The notes below the pieces were generated by a model that was not told where the DNA came from, did not search any database, and worked only from the letters and a program-made list of their open reading frames with translations. 22,098 bases of DNA. It comes from a virus. The DNA lies in IMG/VR virus record IMGVR_UViG_3300025168_000760, positions 1 to 22,098 of that record. One strand, written 5' to 3'. Positions 5,724 to 14,044 of this stretch are shown here, piece after piece (position 1 is the first letter of the stretch; each line of letters opens with the position of its first letter). The position numbers and the translations under genes are program-made.

Positions 5724-6485
5724 ATGAAAACTCGTGTTGTTAAAGATATAACGCACTATCTATATGAAAATGTTGCTGAGTTCAGAAGCCACAATGATTC
5801 GGTTGGTTTGGCTTCTGACTGGCGGCACTCTTCTCTTGGAGACTGGATTATTACAGATGACGGTCAAGTATGTCAAGTTTTGCATTTAGGCGTACTTAAG
5901 AAGAACGATAGAAAGAAAGAAACTACATTTATTAGAACTATAATAGGTTCTTTTGTATGTAGTCCTTCTGTTAAGATTGAAGGCGAAATGAAAACAAATA
6001 TGCATACTTTCGCAACAAAGGGAGAATCTTCAGAACAAAGAAGAAAAAAAAGAGAAAACGCAAATACTAAAGAATTTTTGTTTGCTCAATATGTAGCAAA
6101 AGGAGATGACGTTGTTAAAGCATATATAAACGCATTTCCAACTAATAATGAGAAATATGCAAAGCAGCAAGCTAAAATGCTGTTAAAAACTAATAGGGTG
6201 AAGACATTGATTAGAGAAGAAGTAGATAAACATTTAAATGAAGCAGAAATTACTCCAAAGTATTTATTGGAGGAAATGAGAAATATTATAGATAAATCAG
6301 AATCTAGTGACAGAGATAAACTATCTGCACTAAATACGTTAATTAAAATCACGGGAATGATGGATACTGAAAAAACAACAGAATCGGTGACATTGTTTCA
6401 AGGATTTTCAAAGGAGCAGCTAGATGCAATTCAAGAATCGAAATACGAAAAACTATCGGAAAGTACGAAAACTTCTGAGAAGTAA
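5724..6485 (+). CDS. terminase small subunit with extra N-terminal domain
   Basis: Residues about 110-215 carry the small-terminase pattern. A helix-turn-helix region (TKEFLFAQYVAKGDDVVKAY) leads into INAFPTNNEKYAKQQAKMLL, V159-KTLIREEV and a helical bundle containing YLLEEMRNII. This subunit recognises the packaging site on concatemeric DNA and regulates TerL. The first 95 or so residues form a separate beta-rich segment (SLGDWIITDDGQVCQVLHLG, then TIIGSFVCSP) that I recall fused to TerS in other marine phages; its role is unknown. No clear ribosome binding site precedes ATG 5724. An in-frame Met90 (5991) follows an AAGGCG stretch and could start a short form. The zinc-finger gene begins inside its end, and TerL is three genes downstream. 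Confidence 0.75.
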   Translation: MKTRVVKDITHYLYENVAEFRSHNDSVGLASDWRHSSLGDWIITDDGQVCQVLHLGVLKKNDRKKETTFIRTIIGSFVCSPSVKIEGEMKTNMHTFATKGESSEQRRKKRENANTKEFLFAQYVAKGDDVVKAYINAFPTNNEKYAKQQAKMLLKTNRVKTLIREEVDKHLNEAEITPKYLLEEMRNIIDKSESSDRDKLSALNTLIKITGMMDTEKTTESVTLFQGFSKEQLDAIQESKYEKLSESTKTSEK

Positions 6486-6657
6486 TAAAGCCAGATGTGT
6501 AATATGTGATAGTAGAATAAGACTAACGGGTGTTATAATGATGGATTCAGTAAAAGACGATGTTACGGGAATTAAGTGCATAGAATGTATTTCTGTATAT
6601 GATTCTGACTTTGATATACAAAAAATTGGAATATCTTACAATTCAGGAGACGCATAA
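6424..6657 (+). CDS. small zinc-finger-like protein
   Basis: 77 residues with two CxxC pairs, Cys25/Cys28 (CVIC) and Cys52/Cys55 (CIEC), spaced as in a treble-clef or zinc-ribbon finger, after a basic N-terminus (KNRNTKNYRKVRKLLRSNKAR). Nucleic-acid binding is likely. The long overlap (62 nt) with TerS is supported by AAGGAG at 6411-6416, seven bases before ATG 6424. It is coupled to the next gene by TAATG. Position between the terminase subunits suggests a packaging accessory role, but that is inference. Confidence 0.65.
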   Translation: MQFKNRNTKNYRKVRKLLRSNKARCVICDSRIRLTGVIMMDSVKDDVTGIKCIECISVYDSDFDIQKIGISYNSGDA

Positions 6658-7055
6658 TGAGATTGGCTGTTTATGGTACACTAAGAAGAGGTGGAGATGA
6701 AATAGGTAAAGTAAGCGGATTTAGTTTAGTTTTTCCAGGAACTAATGCATTTCCAGCATTAATTAAAAATACTAATGGTTCTGGTGCTGTAGTTGAAATG
6801 TTAGAACCTTCTGCTGAAGAACTATCTTACTACGACCAATATGAAAACGTAGATGGAGGTCTTTATATAAGAACGACAGTAAACGTCGAATTAGAAAACG
6901 GTGAAACTGAAAAAGCGTGGGCTTATGTTGCTGGTCCTATGTTGTGGGAAAATTCGAAAACATTCACAGAGGTTCCTGACGGCGATTGGTTATCAGATAA
7001 AACATTAAGACTTCTAGATAGAGTTATTGAGCATGAGTACCAAGAAGTTAGATAA
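6657..7055 (+). CDS. gamma-glutamylcyclotransferase-like (AIG2/GGCT fold) protein
   Basis: 132 residues beginning MRLAVYGTLRRG, the characteristic YGTLR(K)G nucleotide-like loop of the GGCT/AIG2 superfamily. The DQYENVDGGLYIR segment matches the family's 'D-x-x-E-G...YxR' strand and contains Glu63, the likely general acid/base. Family enzymes cyclise gamma-glutamyl groups to release 5-oxoproline, or act on gamma-glutamylamines. The usual substrates are glutathione breakdown products or gamma-glutamylated compounds; the phage substrate is unknown. The phage also encodes a glutamine amidotransferase, but there is no direct link. The start is coupled to the zinc-finger gene (TAATG) and TerL begins inside its end. 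Confidence 0.75.
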   Translation: MRLAVYGTLRRGGDEIGKVSGFSLVFPGTNAFPALIKNTNGSGAVVEMLEPSAEELSYYDQYENVDGGLYIRTTVNVELENGETEKAWAYVAGPMLWENSKTFTEVPDGDWLSDKTLRLLDRVIEHEYQEVR

Positions 7056-8613
7056 TTTTAATATAATACCTCCAGACCTTTCTCAAAAAGAAAAAGCTTT
7101 AGAGTTAGCAAAAAAAGACATTATTACTTTTGGACAAATGTTTTTACCTGAAGATTTTATGAAGTCTAGTCCTGCTCCTTATCAGTATGAGTTAAGCGAC
7201 TTGTTGCTAGGAGACGAGAAAAGAGCTTGTATCATACTACCTCGTGGTCATGCAAAGTCAACCTTAGCAAAAACGGCGTTATTGTATCAATTATACTTCG
7301 CCCCTCCGGAAAAAAAACAATTTATTGCTTGGGTATCTGAAGAACAGTCTCAAGCTATAGACCATATCAAATATATTCAAAATCATATCGATGTTAATCC
7401 TGCTTTACAATATTATTTTGGCGACTTAAAAGGAAGTAAATGGACAGAGAAAGAATTTACTACTGCTAGAGGAGATAGGATTATTGCTAAAGGTACGAGT
7501 CAACGTTTACGTGGTCGTTCTCAATTAGGATTAAGATATACTAATATTATTTTAGATGACTTTGAATCAGAATTAAATACTAAAACACCAGATAGAAGAA
7601 GGGAAATTAAAGAATGGGTAATGTCTACGGTAGAGCCCGCATTAGAAAACTCAAAAGAACAAGAAGGGTCAATATGGCTTATTGGTACAATAGTCCACTA
7701 CGACTCTTTTCTTCAAGGCGTATATGACGGATACTTAGATGCGGAAAAAGATGGAAGAAAGTCTGCTTGGAATGTATTATATAAAAAAGCGATGGTAGAC
7801 GGAATTCCTTTGTGGCCTAACTATTTTACAAAGAAAAAATTAGATGATATTAAATCTAGGTTCTCAGAAATGGGATTAGTTCATAAATTTGCTCAAGAGT
7901 ACATGAATGAAGCTAGAGACGTAGAAACCGCAAAATTTAAAATAGATAGAATCAATAAGTACAGAGGTCATGTAGAAGAAAGAAACGGATTTAACTATAT
8001 GATGATTGACGAATCTGCTATACCTGTAAATATTTACATGGGAGTTGACCTGGCTTATGAAACAAATGCAAGAAGTGACTTTCAAGTAATAATGACCATA
8101 GGTATTGATAGTGATAGAAATATATATATTATAGATTATTATAGAGAACACTCTCCTTTATACGATATGCCTAAGACTATTATTGAATTAGCTAAAAAGT
8201 ATCACCCCGTTAGGAGAGTTAATGTAGAAAAAGTCGGGGCTCAAGGAATTATTAAAGACCACGTTAACAAGCTAGCTGGAAAAGATAGAAAATTAGCTCC
8301 AGGTCTTTCTCAGGGAATAAGACCTCCTGGAGGAATTAAAAAAGAAGATAGGTTGGAGGCGTTGTTATGCCCGATAGTAAATTCTAGAAAGCTATTTATT
8401 AAAAAAGAACACGAAGAAATAATAGATGAGATGTTTGAATTTCCGAAAGGAAGGAATGACGACCTTCTTGACGGACTTTGGTATGCTGTCACAACAGCAA
8501 AGCCTCCTAAAAGCTCTGCAATGGATAAAAACGTATTAGAAGATAGATTATCTGACAAACAAAACAATTTAGCCTCAAGAGCTATTAATTGGGTCACAGG
8601 ACAAAAAATATAA
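7033..8613 (+). CDS. terminase large subunit (ATPase and nuclease)
   Basis: 526 residues from ATG 7033 (a TTG at 7027 is an alternative). The ATPase half has a Walker A-type motif LPRGHAKSTL (Lys75) and a Walker B motif IILDDFE (Asp175-Asp176). The RNase H-like nuclease half has Asp339 in MGVDLAYE, Glu399 in RRVNVEKVG and Asp477/Asp480 in NDDLLDG. It translocates phage DNA into the prohead using ATP and cuts the concatemer. Length and motifs are normal for TerL. It begins inside the GGCT-like gene with no strong ribosome binding site, so translation is probably coupled. A 67-nt gap with a possible promoter separates it from the portal gene. Confidence 0.93.
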   Translation: MSTKKLDNFNIIPPDLSQKEKALELAKKDIITFGQMFLPEDFMKSSPAPYQYELSDLLLGDEKRACIILPRGHAKSTLAKTALLYQLYFAPPEKKQFIAWVSEEQSQAIDHIKYIQNHIDVNPALQYYFGDLKGSKWTEKEFTTARGDRIIAKGTSQRLRGRSQLGLRYTNIILDDFESELNTKTPDRRREIKEWVMSTVEPALENSKEQEGSIWLIGTIVHYDSFLQGVYDGYLDAEKDGRKSAWNVLYKKAMVDGIPLWPNYFTKKKLDDIKSRFSEMGLVHKFAQEYMNEARDVETAKFKIDRINKYRGHVEERNGFNYMMIDESAIPVNIYMGVDLAYETNARSDFQVIMTIGIDSDRNIYIIDYYREHSPLYDMPKTIIELAKKYHPVRRVNVEKVGAQGIIKDHVNKLAGKDRKLAPGLSQGIRPPGGIKKEDRLEALLCPIVNSRKLFIKKEHEEIIDEMFEFPKGRNDDLLDGLWYAVTTAKPPKSSAMDKNVLEDRLSDKQNNLASRAINWVTGQKI

Positions 8614-8621
8614 GAAATAAG

Positions 8622-8651
8622 TTGACTTAAGTCTCATATATATGGTATTTT
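8622..8651 (+). promoter_or_regulatory. possible promoter or operator before the portal gene
   Basis: TTGACT (8622-8627) with TATTTT (8646-8651) after an 18-bp spacer gives a weak sigma70-like promoter. A perfect 10-bp palindrome, GACTTAAGTC (8624-8633), overlaps the -35. The same GTTGAC start and a following GGGAGA ribosome binding site occur before the 3846 gene, so the two might share control. The evidence is thin. Confidence 0.25.
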
Positions 8652-8669
8652 TAGGATAAAATATATACT

Positions 8670-8676
8670 GGGAGAG
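8670..8676 (+). promoter_or_regulatory. ribosome binding site deciding the portal start
   Basis: GGGAGAG lies 4-10 bases before ATT 8681 (GGAG core 8671-8674, spacing 6). No other start-like codon with a ribosome binding site exists in this frame before 8981, so this site is the main evidence for the non-standard start. Confidence 0.6.
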
Positions 8677-8680
8677 AACT

Positions 8681-10651
8681 ATTAAAAAAGACAACAATCA
8701 AAGCAAGCCTCAGATAAGCAAAGACTTATTCAGAAGATGGCAAGATGCTAGAAGTACTTGGGACGTAGAAGCAAGAAATGCCGTTGATTTTACTTTAGGT
8801 AATCATTATACTGAAGAGGAATCTAGAGCCTTAGCATCTGTTGGACAAGCAGACTTTGTTATAGATAGAGTTTATGCTGCTGTAGATAAATTAAAATCCT
8901 TACTAACATCAAGACCTGCTAGATTTTTAGCTATTGGTAGAGAAGATTCTGATAGTAGGATTGCTAATGTTTGGAGTGGATTGCTTGAATATGTTTGGGA
9001 TATATCTAAAGGCGATACTGTATTTAAACAAGTTGTTCACGACTATGCAGTAACAGGTTTGGGGTATATGTACATTTATATAGACCCTGAAGATGATTTT
9101 GGTAGAGGTGAAGTGAAATATACTCACGTAGACCCTTTTAGAGTTTATGTAGACCCAGCTTCTAGAGATAGATACTTTAGAGATGCTGCTGGAATGATAT
9201 TGTCTACATTTCTTACTCAAGAACAATTATTAAATTTATATCCAAACTTAGAAGAAATTATTGATGATATAGAAGTTGGAAGTAATACTCTATATGGAGA
9301 AGATTATCCTTCTTCTAACTTAAAAAACACTGGACAAGTGTTTACTCCTGCAGAAGCAAAGAATTTAGATTACTATACAAATCAAAAATATCAAATTTTA
9401 GACAGGTTTTATAAAGTAAAGGTTCCTTTCTATAGAGTTTTTAGTAACGTAGATGGTACCGAGAAAGTTATTAGCCAAGAAGTATATGCAAACTTTTTAG
9501 AAGACGAAGAAGTTTTAGCGGCTTTAGAAAGCGGTCAATTAGAAGTAATTGAAATAATGCAAACAAGAATTGCTCAATGCACTAGCGTAGGAGACATTTT
9601 ATTATTTGAGCGTACTCTAGACACTGATATATATCCAATTGTTCCATTTACGAACATTTGGACAAGCACTCCCTATCCAAAATCAGATGTGAACAAAGTT
9701 AAAGACTCGCAGCGACTTTTAAATAAGTTGTTTTCTTTAACTTTGTCACACGCTCAGTCTGCAGCTGGATTAAAACTTTTAATTCCAGAAGGAAGTGTTG
9801 ATAGTGTTAGCCAGTTGGAAAAAGATTGGGCAAATCCAAATGCGGTTATTGAATACAACCCAGAATTTGGGGAACCTCACTATCCTCAACCAGCTCCTTT
9901 AACTAGTGAGTTTTATTATTTAATAGATAGAGTAGAAAAGTATATAGATTTAAACTTCGGTATTCCAGAACTGTTACAAGGATTTAAAGACGGTGCTGCT
10001 GAAAGCGTTAGAGGAACGATGCTTTTATCGGAAATGGGAGAATCAAGAGGAAAGTCTAAACTTAGAGATATAGAAGGAAGTCTATCTCAAGTTGGTAAAG
10101 TGGTTTACAACTTATCTAAATCACATTATACTTACCAGAAAAAATTTAGAATAGTACAACCTAATAACGATTTAACAGAATTTACTGTTAATAATAGAAT
10201 GTACGATGATAAGTCAAAAGAAATTTTGCAGATTCAGAACGATATATCTCTGGGTCAGCATGATATAAGAGTAATATCAGGTTCAACCTTACCAAGCAAT
10301 AAACAAGTAGAATATAATACTTATATTGAAGCGTATAAAATGGGACTGGTAGACGATGTCGAGGTTTTAAAGAAAACTGAAATCTTTGACAAAGAAGGTG
10401 TTCTTCAAAGAAAAGGACGTATGCAACAGATGCAACAATATATAGCCACACTTGAAAATCAAGTAAAAGAGCTCAAAGGTGACCTACAGACAGCAGATAG
10501 AGAAACTGTTTCAGCACGAAAACGTACAGAAACGGAAAAATTCAAATCAAGGTTGACTGAAGTTATCGAACAAGGAAAGAGCAAAGAAAAAGACAAGCTA
10601 TTAAAATTAAACGCAGCTATTGATTCTATGTCTAATGAAGAAGGACAATAA
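8681..10651 (+). CDS. portal protein, P22-like, with apparent ATT start
   Basis: The dodecameric portal sits at the unique capsid vertex, docks TerL and forms the DNA channel. The frame is open from the stop at 8657-8659 and reads continuously as portal-like sequence: DLFRRWQDARSTWDVEARNA, then FTLGNHYTEEE, the long wing and stem regions, and a Gln/Lys-rich helical C-terminus (residues about 570-656). There is no in-frame ATG, GTG or TTG before TTG 8981, which would delete 100 conserved-looking N-terminal residues. ATT 8681 lies six bases after GGAG (8671-8674), so I call it as the start (656 residues). An assembly or sequencing error turning ATG into ATT is the alternative. TerL precedes and the scaffold-like gene follows, the usual order. 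Confidence 0.85.
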   Translation: MKKDNNQSKPQISKDLFRRWQDARSTWDVEARNAVDFTLGNHYTEEESRALASVGQADFVIDRVYAAVDKLKSLLTSRPARFLAIGREDSDSRIANVWSGLLEYVWDISKGDTVFKQVVHDYAVTGLGYMYIYIDPEDDFGRGEVKYTHVDPFRVYVDPASRDRYFRDAAGMILSTFLTQEQLLNLYPNLEEIIDDIEVGSNTLYGEDYPSSNLKNTGQVFTPAEAKNLDYYTNQKYQILDRFYKVKVPFYRVFSNVDGTEKVISQEVYANFLEDEEVLAALESGQLEVIEIMQTRIAQCTSVGDILLFERTLDTDIYPIVPFTNIWTSTPYPKSDVNKVKDSQRLLNKLFSLTLSHAQSAAGLKLLIPEGSVDSVSQLEKDWANPNAVIEYNPEFGEPHYPQPAPLTSEFYYLIDRVEKYIDLNFGIPELLQGFKDGAAESVRGTMLLSEMGESRGKSKLRDIEGSLSQVGKVVYNLSKSHYTYQKKFRIVQPNNDLTEFTVNNRMYDDKSKEILQIQNDISLGQHDIRVISGSTLPSNKQVEYNTYIEAYKMGLVDDVEVLKKTEIFDKEGVLQRKGRMQQMQQYIATLENQVKELKGDLQTADRETVSARKRTETEKFKSRLTEVIEQGKSKEKDKLLKLNAAIDSMSNEEGQ

Positions 10652-10704
10652 AGCAAATCAATGTTGGTTATGCACTTAGGTGAAATCAGCAAAGGAGAAA
10701 AAAC

Positions 10705-11460
10705 ATGGCAAACGAACAAGAAAATAACCAGGTTGTCCAAGACGACCCAATAGTTGCAACAACGGTAGAGCAAGATGCTTTATCTTTAGAGCAACCTCAA
10801 GAAGAAGGTGTAGAAGCATCTACTTCTGTTGACTGGGAAGCAGAAACTAAAAAGTTTCAATCAATGTACGATAAGAAAACAGCAGACTTTGAAAACTTAA
10901 ACTCGGAATCACAAGAGCTTATTAGGTTAAAAAATCTGTTAGATTCTAGACCGGATGTTGTAGAAGCTATGGAATCTGCAATGCAAGGAAAATCTGAAAA
11001 GGTAAAAGAGAAGGACTTAGACCCTGAATCTTTTGACCCTTGGGACGCCTATTACAAGCCTGACTCTGCATCCTATAAAATGAGGGTGACGAGAGAAAAA
11101 GAGCTTGTACACCAAACAGTTGACCAAGAACTTGGTAAACTGCAAGAGGCAATGGCAGTAAATAATTTAAAAAATGAGTTACAGTCGAGACATAAACTCT
11201 CTCAACATGAAGCTGAAGAATTTTTAAATTTTGCTACTACTCCACGAGGAGACTTACCTTTAGATACTTTAATTAAAGTATGGAAAGAAAAAGACGGTGG
11301 AAAAGTACAGAATGTAAATAAGGAAGCAGTTGAAAAAGCTCAAAATATTCCTCAACCTGCAGGAGTTTTACAAGGAGGAGAACCTCCTAAGAAAAACGAC
11401 CAGGACCAAATGTGGGATAGAATTATGAATGCTGGGTCTCGTGGTAAAATAGCAAAGTAA
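10705..11460 (+). CDS. scaffolding-like protein
   Basis: 251 residues: an acidic, Gln/Glu-rich N-terminus, a helical coiled-coil stretch (WEAETKKFQSMYDKKTADFE), a charged middle and a C-terminus with Lys-rich patches. This composition and the location between portal and major capsid genes are typical of scaffolding proteins, which guide procapsid assembly and then leave the head. No protease motif is evident. A strong AAAGGAG lies before the ATG at 10705. Sequence alone does not prove the function; the call rests on synteny and composition. Confidence 0.7.
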   Translation: MANEQENNQVVQDDPIVATTVEQDALSLEQPQEEGVEASTSVDWEAETKKFQSMYDKKTADFENLNSESQELIRLKNLLDSRPDVVEAMESAMQGKSEKVKEKDLDPESFDPWDAYYKPDSASYKMRVTREKELVHQTVDQELGKLQEAMAVNNLKNELQSRHKLSQHEAEEFLNFATTPRGDLPLDTLIKVWKEKDGGKVQNVNKEAVEKAQNIPQPAGVLQGGEPPKKNDQDQMWDRIMNAGSRGKIAK

Positions 11461-11484
11461 ACATACATAAACTAGGAGATTAAA

Positions 11485-12855
11485 ATGGCTTTTAATCAAG
11501 GACAACTAAAAGCGTCTAGTATTACAGCCGCTGCTTCAAGTGCGGATTATGGGCAAGCCCCAGACCAAAGAAAATTGTATGACTTCTCTGATAGAGTTGC
11601 AGAACTTGCCCCAGAAGAGTCACCATTTTTCGTGTACTTGAACCAAGCAGCTAAAGTTGCTACAGATGATAACGTATTCCGTTTTCTTGAAAACAGAACA
11701 CAAATAAATCATACTGATAGAAGCTTTACACTAGCCGCTGATGTAAACGGTGGAAGTGCCGTTGCACAAGGTGAAGTTCATACTTTCTCAGTTGACAACG
11801 CAGCTGGTGCAGCAATTGGATTCCTTACAAAAGGAATGGTTTTTGCAGTATCAACAGTGGACGCAGCAACAGGGTATGCACAAACACTAGTAAGAGTTGA
11901 GTCAGGACCTTCAATAGGTTCAGCCGCTACTACCTTCCAAGGTAGAGTTATAGACACGTCTCAAACAGACACAACAGGACACGACATACTTTCTAATAAT
12001 GATGTAGCCCAAGTAATTGGAACTTCATTTGAGGAAGGAACTGCGTCGCCTGATACGTTTTCAGACACATTAGACGATGACTACGGTTATACTCAAATCT
12101 TTAAAACAGCATGTGAATTAACTAACACAGCAATCGCAACACGTCACCGTGGATATGCGAATGAGTTCGAAAGAATTTGGGCTCAAAAACTACGTGAACA
12201 TAAAATTGACATTGAAAGAGCTATGCTCTTCGGTCAAAAAGCTCGCGTAAACGGCGTTCAGTATACTGAAGGTCTAGTAGGAAATATCTTAAAAAATGTA
12301 GCTCCAGTATTGGATGACTCTGCATTATCTTATTCTTCAGGAAAAGGATATTACAGAAGTACAACACAAGCTGAGCTAACATACGATAGATTACTATCAG
12401 ACATGGAAGTTATATTTGACCCAGCAAGAGGCGGAGCAAGTGAAAAACTTGTTATGGCTTCTTTACCAGTAATTTCATTCTTTAACAAAATGGGCGACGG
12501 TGCGTTTATCGACGCATCTGTTGGACATGCAAATGCTCCTTACAGAGTAAACATGGATAATGTTGAAGGCAACTTTGGTCACAAATTGATGGAAATCAAT
12601 ACTGTGCACGGAAGTATGTTTCTGGTTAAACAACCACTCTTTAGAGGTGTTGCAAGTGGAATGATGCTTATGGCTGACATGAGTCAGTTAGCATACAGAC
12701 CATTAGTAGGTAATGGTATTAACCGTGATACTCAAATCATGACAAATGTACAAAGTGCAGATGAGGATTTAAGAAAAGACATGATTCTAACAGAAGCAGG
12801 TCTTGAAATCACTTTACCAGAATCACACGCTCTATATAACGTGGAGGGATTGTAA
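11485..12855 (+). CDS. major capsid protein, HK97 fold
   Basis: 456 residues. The N-terminus is followed by a motif typical of the SU10/DUF5309-like and N4-gp56-like capsid families: DFSDRVAELAPEESPFFVYL, later RFLENRTQ. In the middle is a long helix, RGYANEFERIWAQKLREHKIDIERAMLFG, which reads as the HK97-fold spine helix. The C-terminal region (KLVMASLPVISFFN onward, GMMLMADMSQLAYRPL) fits the A-domain. It forms the icosahedral shell. AGGAG lies upstream of the ATG. Codons here look more optimised than in neighbours, with more GCA, GGA and ACA/CGT usage, as expected for the most abundant phage protein. It is followed at once by a decoration-like gene. Confidence 0.87.
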   Translation: MAFNQGQLKASSITAAASSADYGQAPDQRKLYDFSDRVAELAPEESPFFVYLNQAAKVATDDNVFRFLENRTQINHTDRSFTLAADVNGGSAVAQGEVHTFSVDNAAGAAIGFLTKGMVFAVSTVDAATGYAQTLVRVESGPSIGSAATTFQGRVIDTSQTDTTGHDILSNNDVAQVIGTSFEEGTASPDTFSDTLDDDYGYTQIFKTACELTNTAIATRHRGYANEFERIWAQKLREHKIDIERAMLFGQKARVNGVQYTEGLVGNILKNVAPVLDDSALSYSSGKGYYRSTTQAELTYDRLLSDMEVIFDPARGGASEKLVMASLPVISFFNKMGDGAFIDASVGHANAPYRVNMDNVEGNFGHKLMEINTVHGSMFLVKQPLFRGVASGMMLMADMSQLAYRPLVGNGINRDTQIMTNVQSADEDLRKDMILTEAGLEITLPESHALYNVEGL

Positions 12856-12856
12856 G

Positions 12857-13297
12857 ATGAAAACAGGTTACTTAAATAGAAATAGTGGTAATGGTGGAAT
12901 GTTAATTCCAGTTGAACATTTAATTGGAGCTAAAACACTAAAAGCAGTAGAAGATAGCGGTAAAGTTTTTACCCTAGATGCAGCTGGCGGTGCTTACAGT
13001 GTTACCTTACCAACTGTTTTAGAAGCTGGTATTAATTACAAGTTAATCGTTGATGAAAACACGCCAACTGGAGCAATTACGATTGCTGCTGGTTCTGCAA
13101 TTTTATTCGGTAAAATAGCAGAGTCTGAAGTTGATACAAGTGACGACAACCCAGGTTCCTCTGGTGCTACAGGAGTTTCAAATTTAATTTTTGGAACATC
13201 TGCAGAACAGGGAGACTATGTTGAAATCGTTTGTGACGGAGTTAAATGGTATTTCTATGGAAATACTGCTAAAGACGGAGCAGTTACAACATCATAA
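12857..13297 (+). CDS. capsid decoration-like protein
   Basis: 146 residues from ATG 12857, with GGAGG at 12843-12847. An upstream in-frame ATG at 12803 lies inside the capsid gene and lacks a ribosome binding site. The sequence is Gly/Ala/Thr-rich and beta-strand-rich, with repeated short strands (FTLDAAGGAYSVTLP, AITIAAGSAILFG, DYVEIVCDGVKWYFYG). That fits a compact beta-sandwich. The place immediately after the major capsid gene suggests a head decoration protein or head fibre. I do not recognise a family. Confidence 0.6.
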   Translation: MKTGYLNRNSGNGGMLIPVEHLIGAKTLKAVEDSGKVFTLDAAGGAYSVTLPTVLEAGINYKLIVDENTPTGAITIAAGSAILFGKIAESEVDTSDDNPGSSGATGVSNLIFGTSAEQGDYVEIVCDGVKWYFYGNTAKDGAVTTS

Positions 13298-13305
13298 ATA
13301 GTTAT

Positions 13306-13345
13306 TAGGTACTATGGAGTGGGTTTATTCCCACTCCGAAACCTA
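13306..13345 (+). terminator. strong hairpin after the capsid genes
   Basis: GGAGTGGG (13316-13323), loop TTTATT, CCCACTCC (13330-13337) form a perfect 8-bp GC-rich stem. An outer TAGGT/ACCTA helix (13306-13310 with 13341-13345) extends it. The following sequence is AT-rich but has no clean U-tract (TTTT only at 13353), so it may be a leaky terminator or an mRNA-stabilising 3' structure that raises capsid expression. Confidence 0.6.
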
Positions 13346-13376
13346 TAAAGAATTTTAAAACTAATAGGAGAAAGAA

Positions 13377-13568
13377 ATGGCAAATTATAGTGCAGCAGAA
13401 GTAAAAGTTATTATAAATGATATTAGTGTAAATGCTAGTAGCGTTGATGGTTCGTTAGCAAAAGAAGTTAAAACTTTTGTAGCTACATTAACAGATAATA
13501 CAATTATTTCAATAAACACAGTAAAACTAGATAGCTCAAGAGTTGCTTATATAGTTACTTATATGTAA
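13377..13568 (+). CDS. hypothetical protein, 63 residues
   Basis: A small, mostly beta-strand protein (VKVIINDISV, TFVATLTDNTIISI, VAYIVTYM) without a recognised motif. AGGAGAAAG precedes the ATG, so it is well supported as translated. It begins the gene run after the capsid hairpin and ends one base before the next gene. Its place between head and connector genes suggests a virion role, which is inference. Confidence 0.6.
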   Translation: MANYSAAEVKVIINDISVNASSVDGSLAKEVKTFVATLTDNTIISINTVKLDSSRVAYIVTYM

Positions 13569-13569
13569 C

Positions 13570-13818
13570 ATGAGTAAGTGTCAACATTGTAACGAACCTA
13601 ATCCTGATGGGATGTTTAACTGTACCTCTTGCGGTCAAAGAGCTTCAGCACCTAAATGGAATACCAACTTTGTTGTTAGGGAAAATAATCCTTATGCAAC
13701 AGCTATTAGGAAAGACCAAATGGAAATAAGAACAATGTCCCAGGAAGAAGGCTTTAAAAAGCTAAGAGAAGGGGCTTCGAAAGTCTCTAAAAAGGGACCA
13801 ACGACAAGGATAATGTAA
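13570..13818 (+). CDS. small zinc-ribbon protein
   Basis: 82 residues. The N-terminus has two CxxC pairs, C4-x-x-C7 and C18-x-x-C21, in the CQHCNEPNPDGMFNCTSCG pattern of a zinc ribbon. The rest is polar and basic, without a fold I recognise. It could bind nucleic acid, or be a structural minor virion component given its place among head and tail genes. It follows the previous stop with one base between and is coupled to the tiny poly-Lys gene by TAATG. Confidence 0.65.
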   Translation: MSKCQHCNEPNPDGMFNCTSCGQRASAPKWNTNFVVRENNPYATAIRKDQMEIRTMSQEEGFKKLREGASKVSKKGPTTRIM

Positions 13819-13865
13819 TGTACGGTAAAAAGAAAAAGAAAAAGAAAAAGTCTAAAAGATATTAA
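13818..13865 (+). CDS. 15-residue poly-lysine peptide
   Basis: A very short gene, MYGKKKKKKKKSKRY, joined to both neighbours by TAATG overlaps. Its DNA has four tandem AAAAAG units. The exact couplings on both sides are the reason to believe it is translated; length alone would not be enough. The peptide could bind DNA or RNA, or translation may matter only to carry ribosomes across the junction. Confidence 0.45.
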   Translation: MYGKKKKKKKKSKRY

Positions 13866-14044
13866 TGGCTAAGAACTTAAAAGGCGTAAGCTTAAATAAT
13901 TTAACTGCTGCTCAAAAAAGACAAATGAGCAAGCATAAAGTTCATCATTCAAAAGCACATTTAAAAAAAATGGCGGCTGCAATGAGAAAAGGTAAGTCTT
14001 TTAAACAGTCTCACAACGTTGCTATGAAAGCAGTAGGTAAATAG
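13865..14044 (+). CDS. small basic protein, 59 residues
   Basis: A Lys/His/Ala-rich protein: the N-terminus has LTAAQKRQMSKHKVHHSKAH, followed by LKKMAAAMRKGKSFKQSHNV. The LTxxQ-K-xMxKH...H-xxHxxxM-x-MRxGxSFxxAHxxA pattern is one I recall in tiny proteins of marine phages, of unknown function. It looks helical and strongly basic, suited to nucleic-acid binding. It is coupled to its neighbours by TAATG upstream and TAGTG downstream, which supports its reality. Confidence 0.6.
   Translation: MAKNLKGVSLNNLTAAQKRQMSKHKVHHSKAHLKKMAAAMRKGKSFKQSHNVAMKAVGK

Noticed and set aside
7876-8597. Open frames on the minus strand opposite TerL
   Set aside because: TerL motifs occupy this region; the antisense products are Ser/Ile/Phe-rich shadows without motifs.
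8981-8983. TTG as portal start
   Set aside because: The same frame reads as portal protein for another 100 residues upstream, and no ribosome binding site precedes it.
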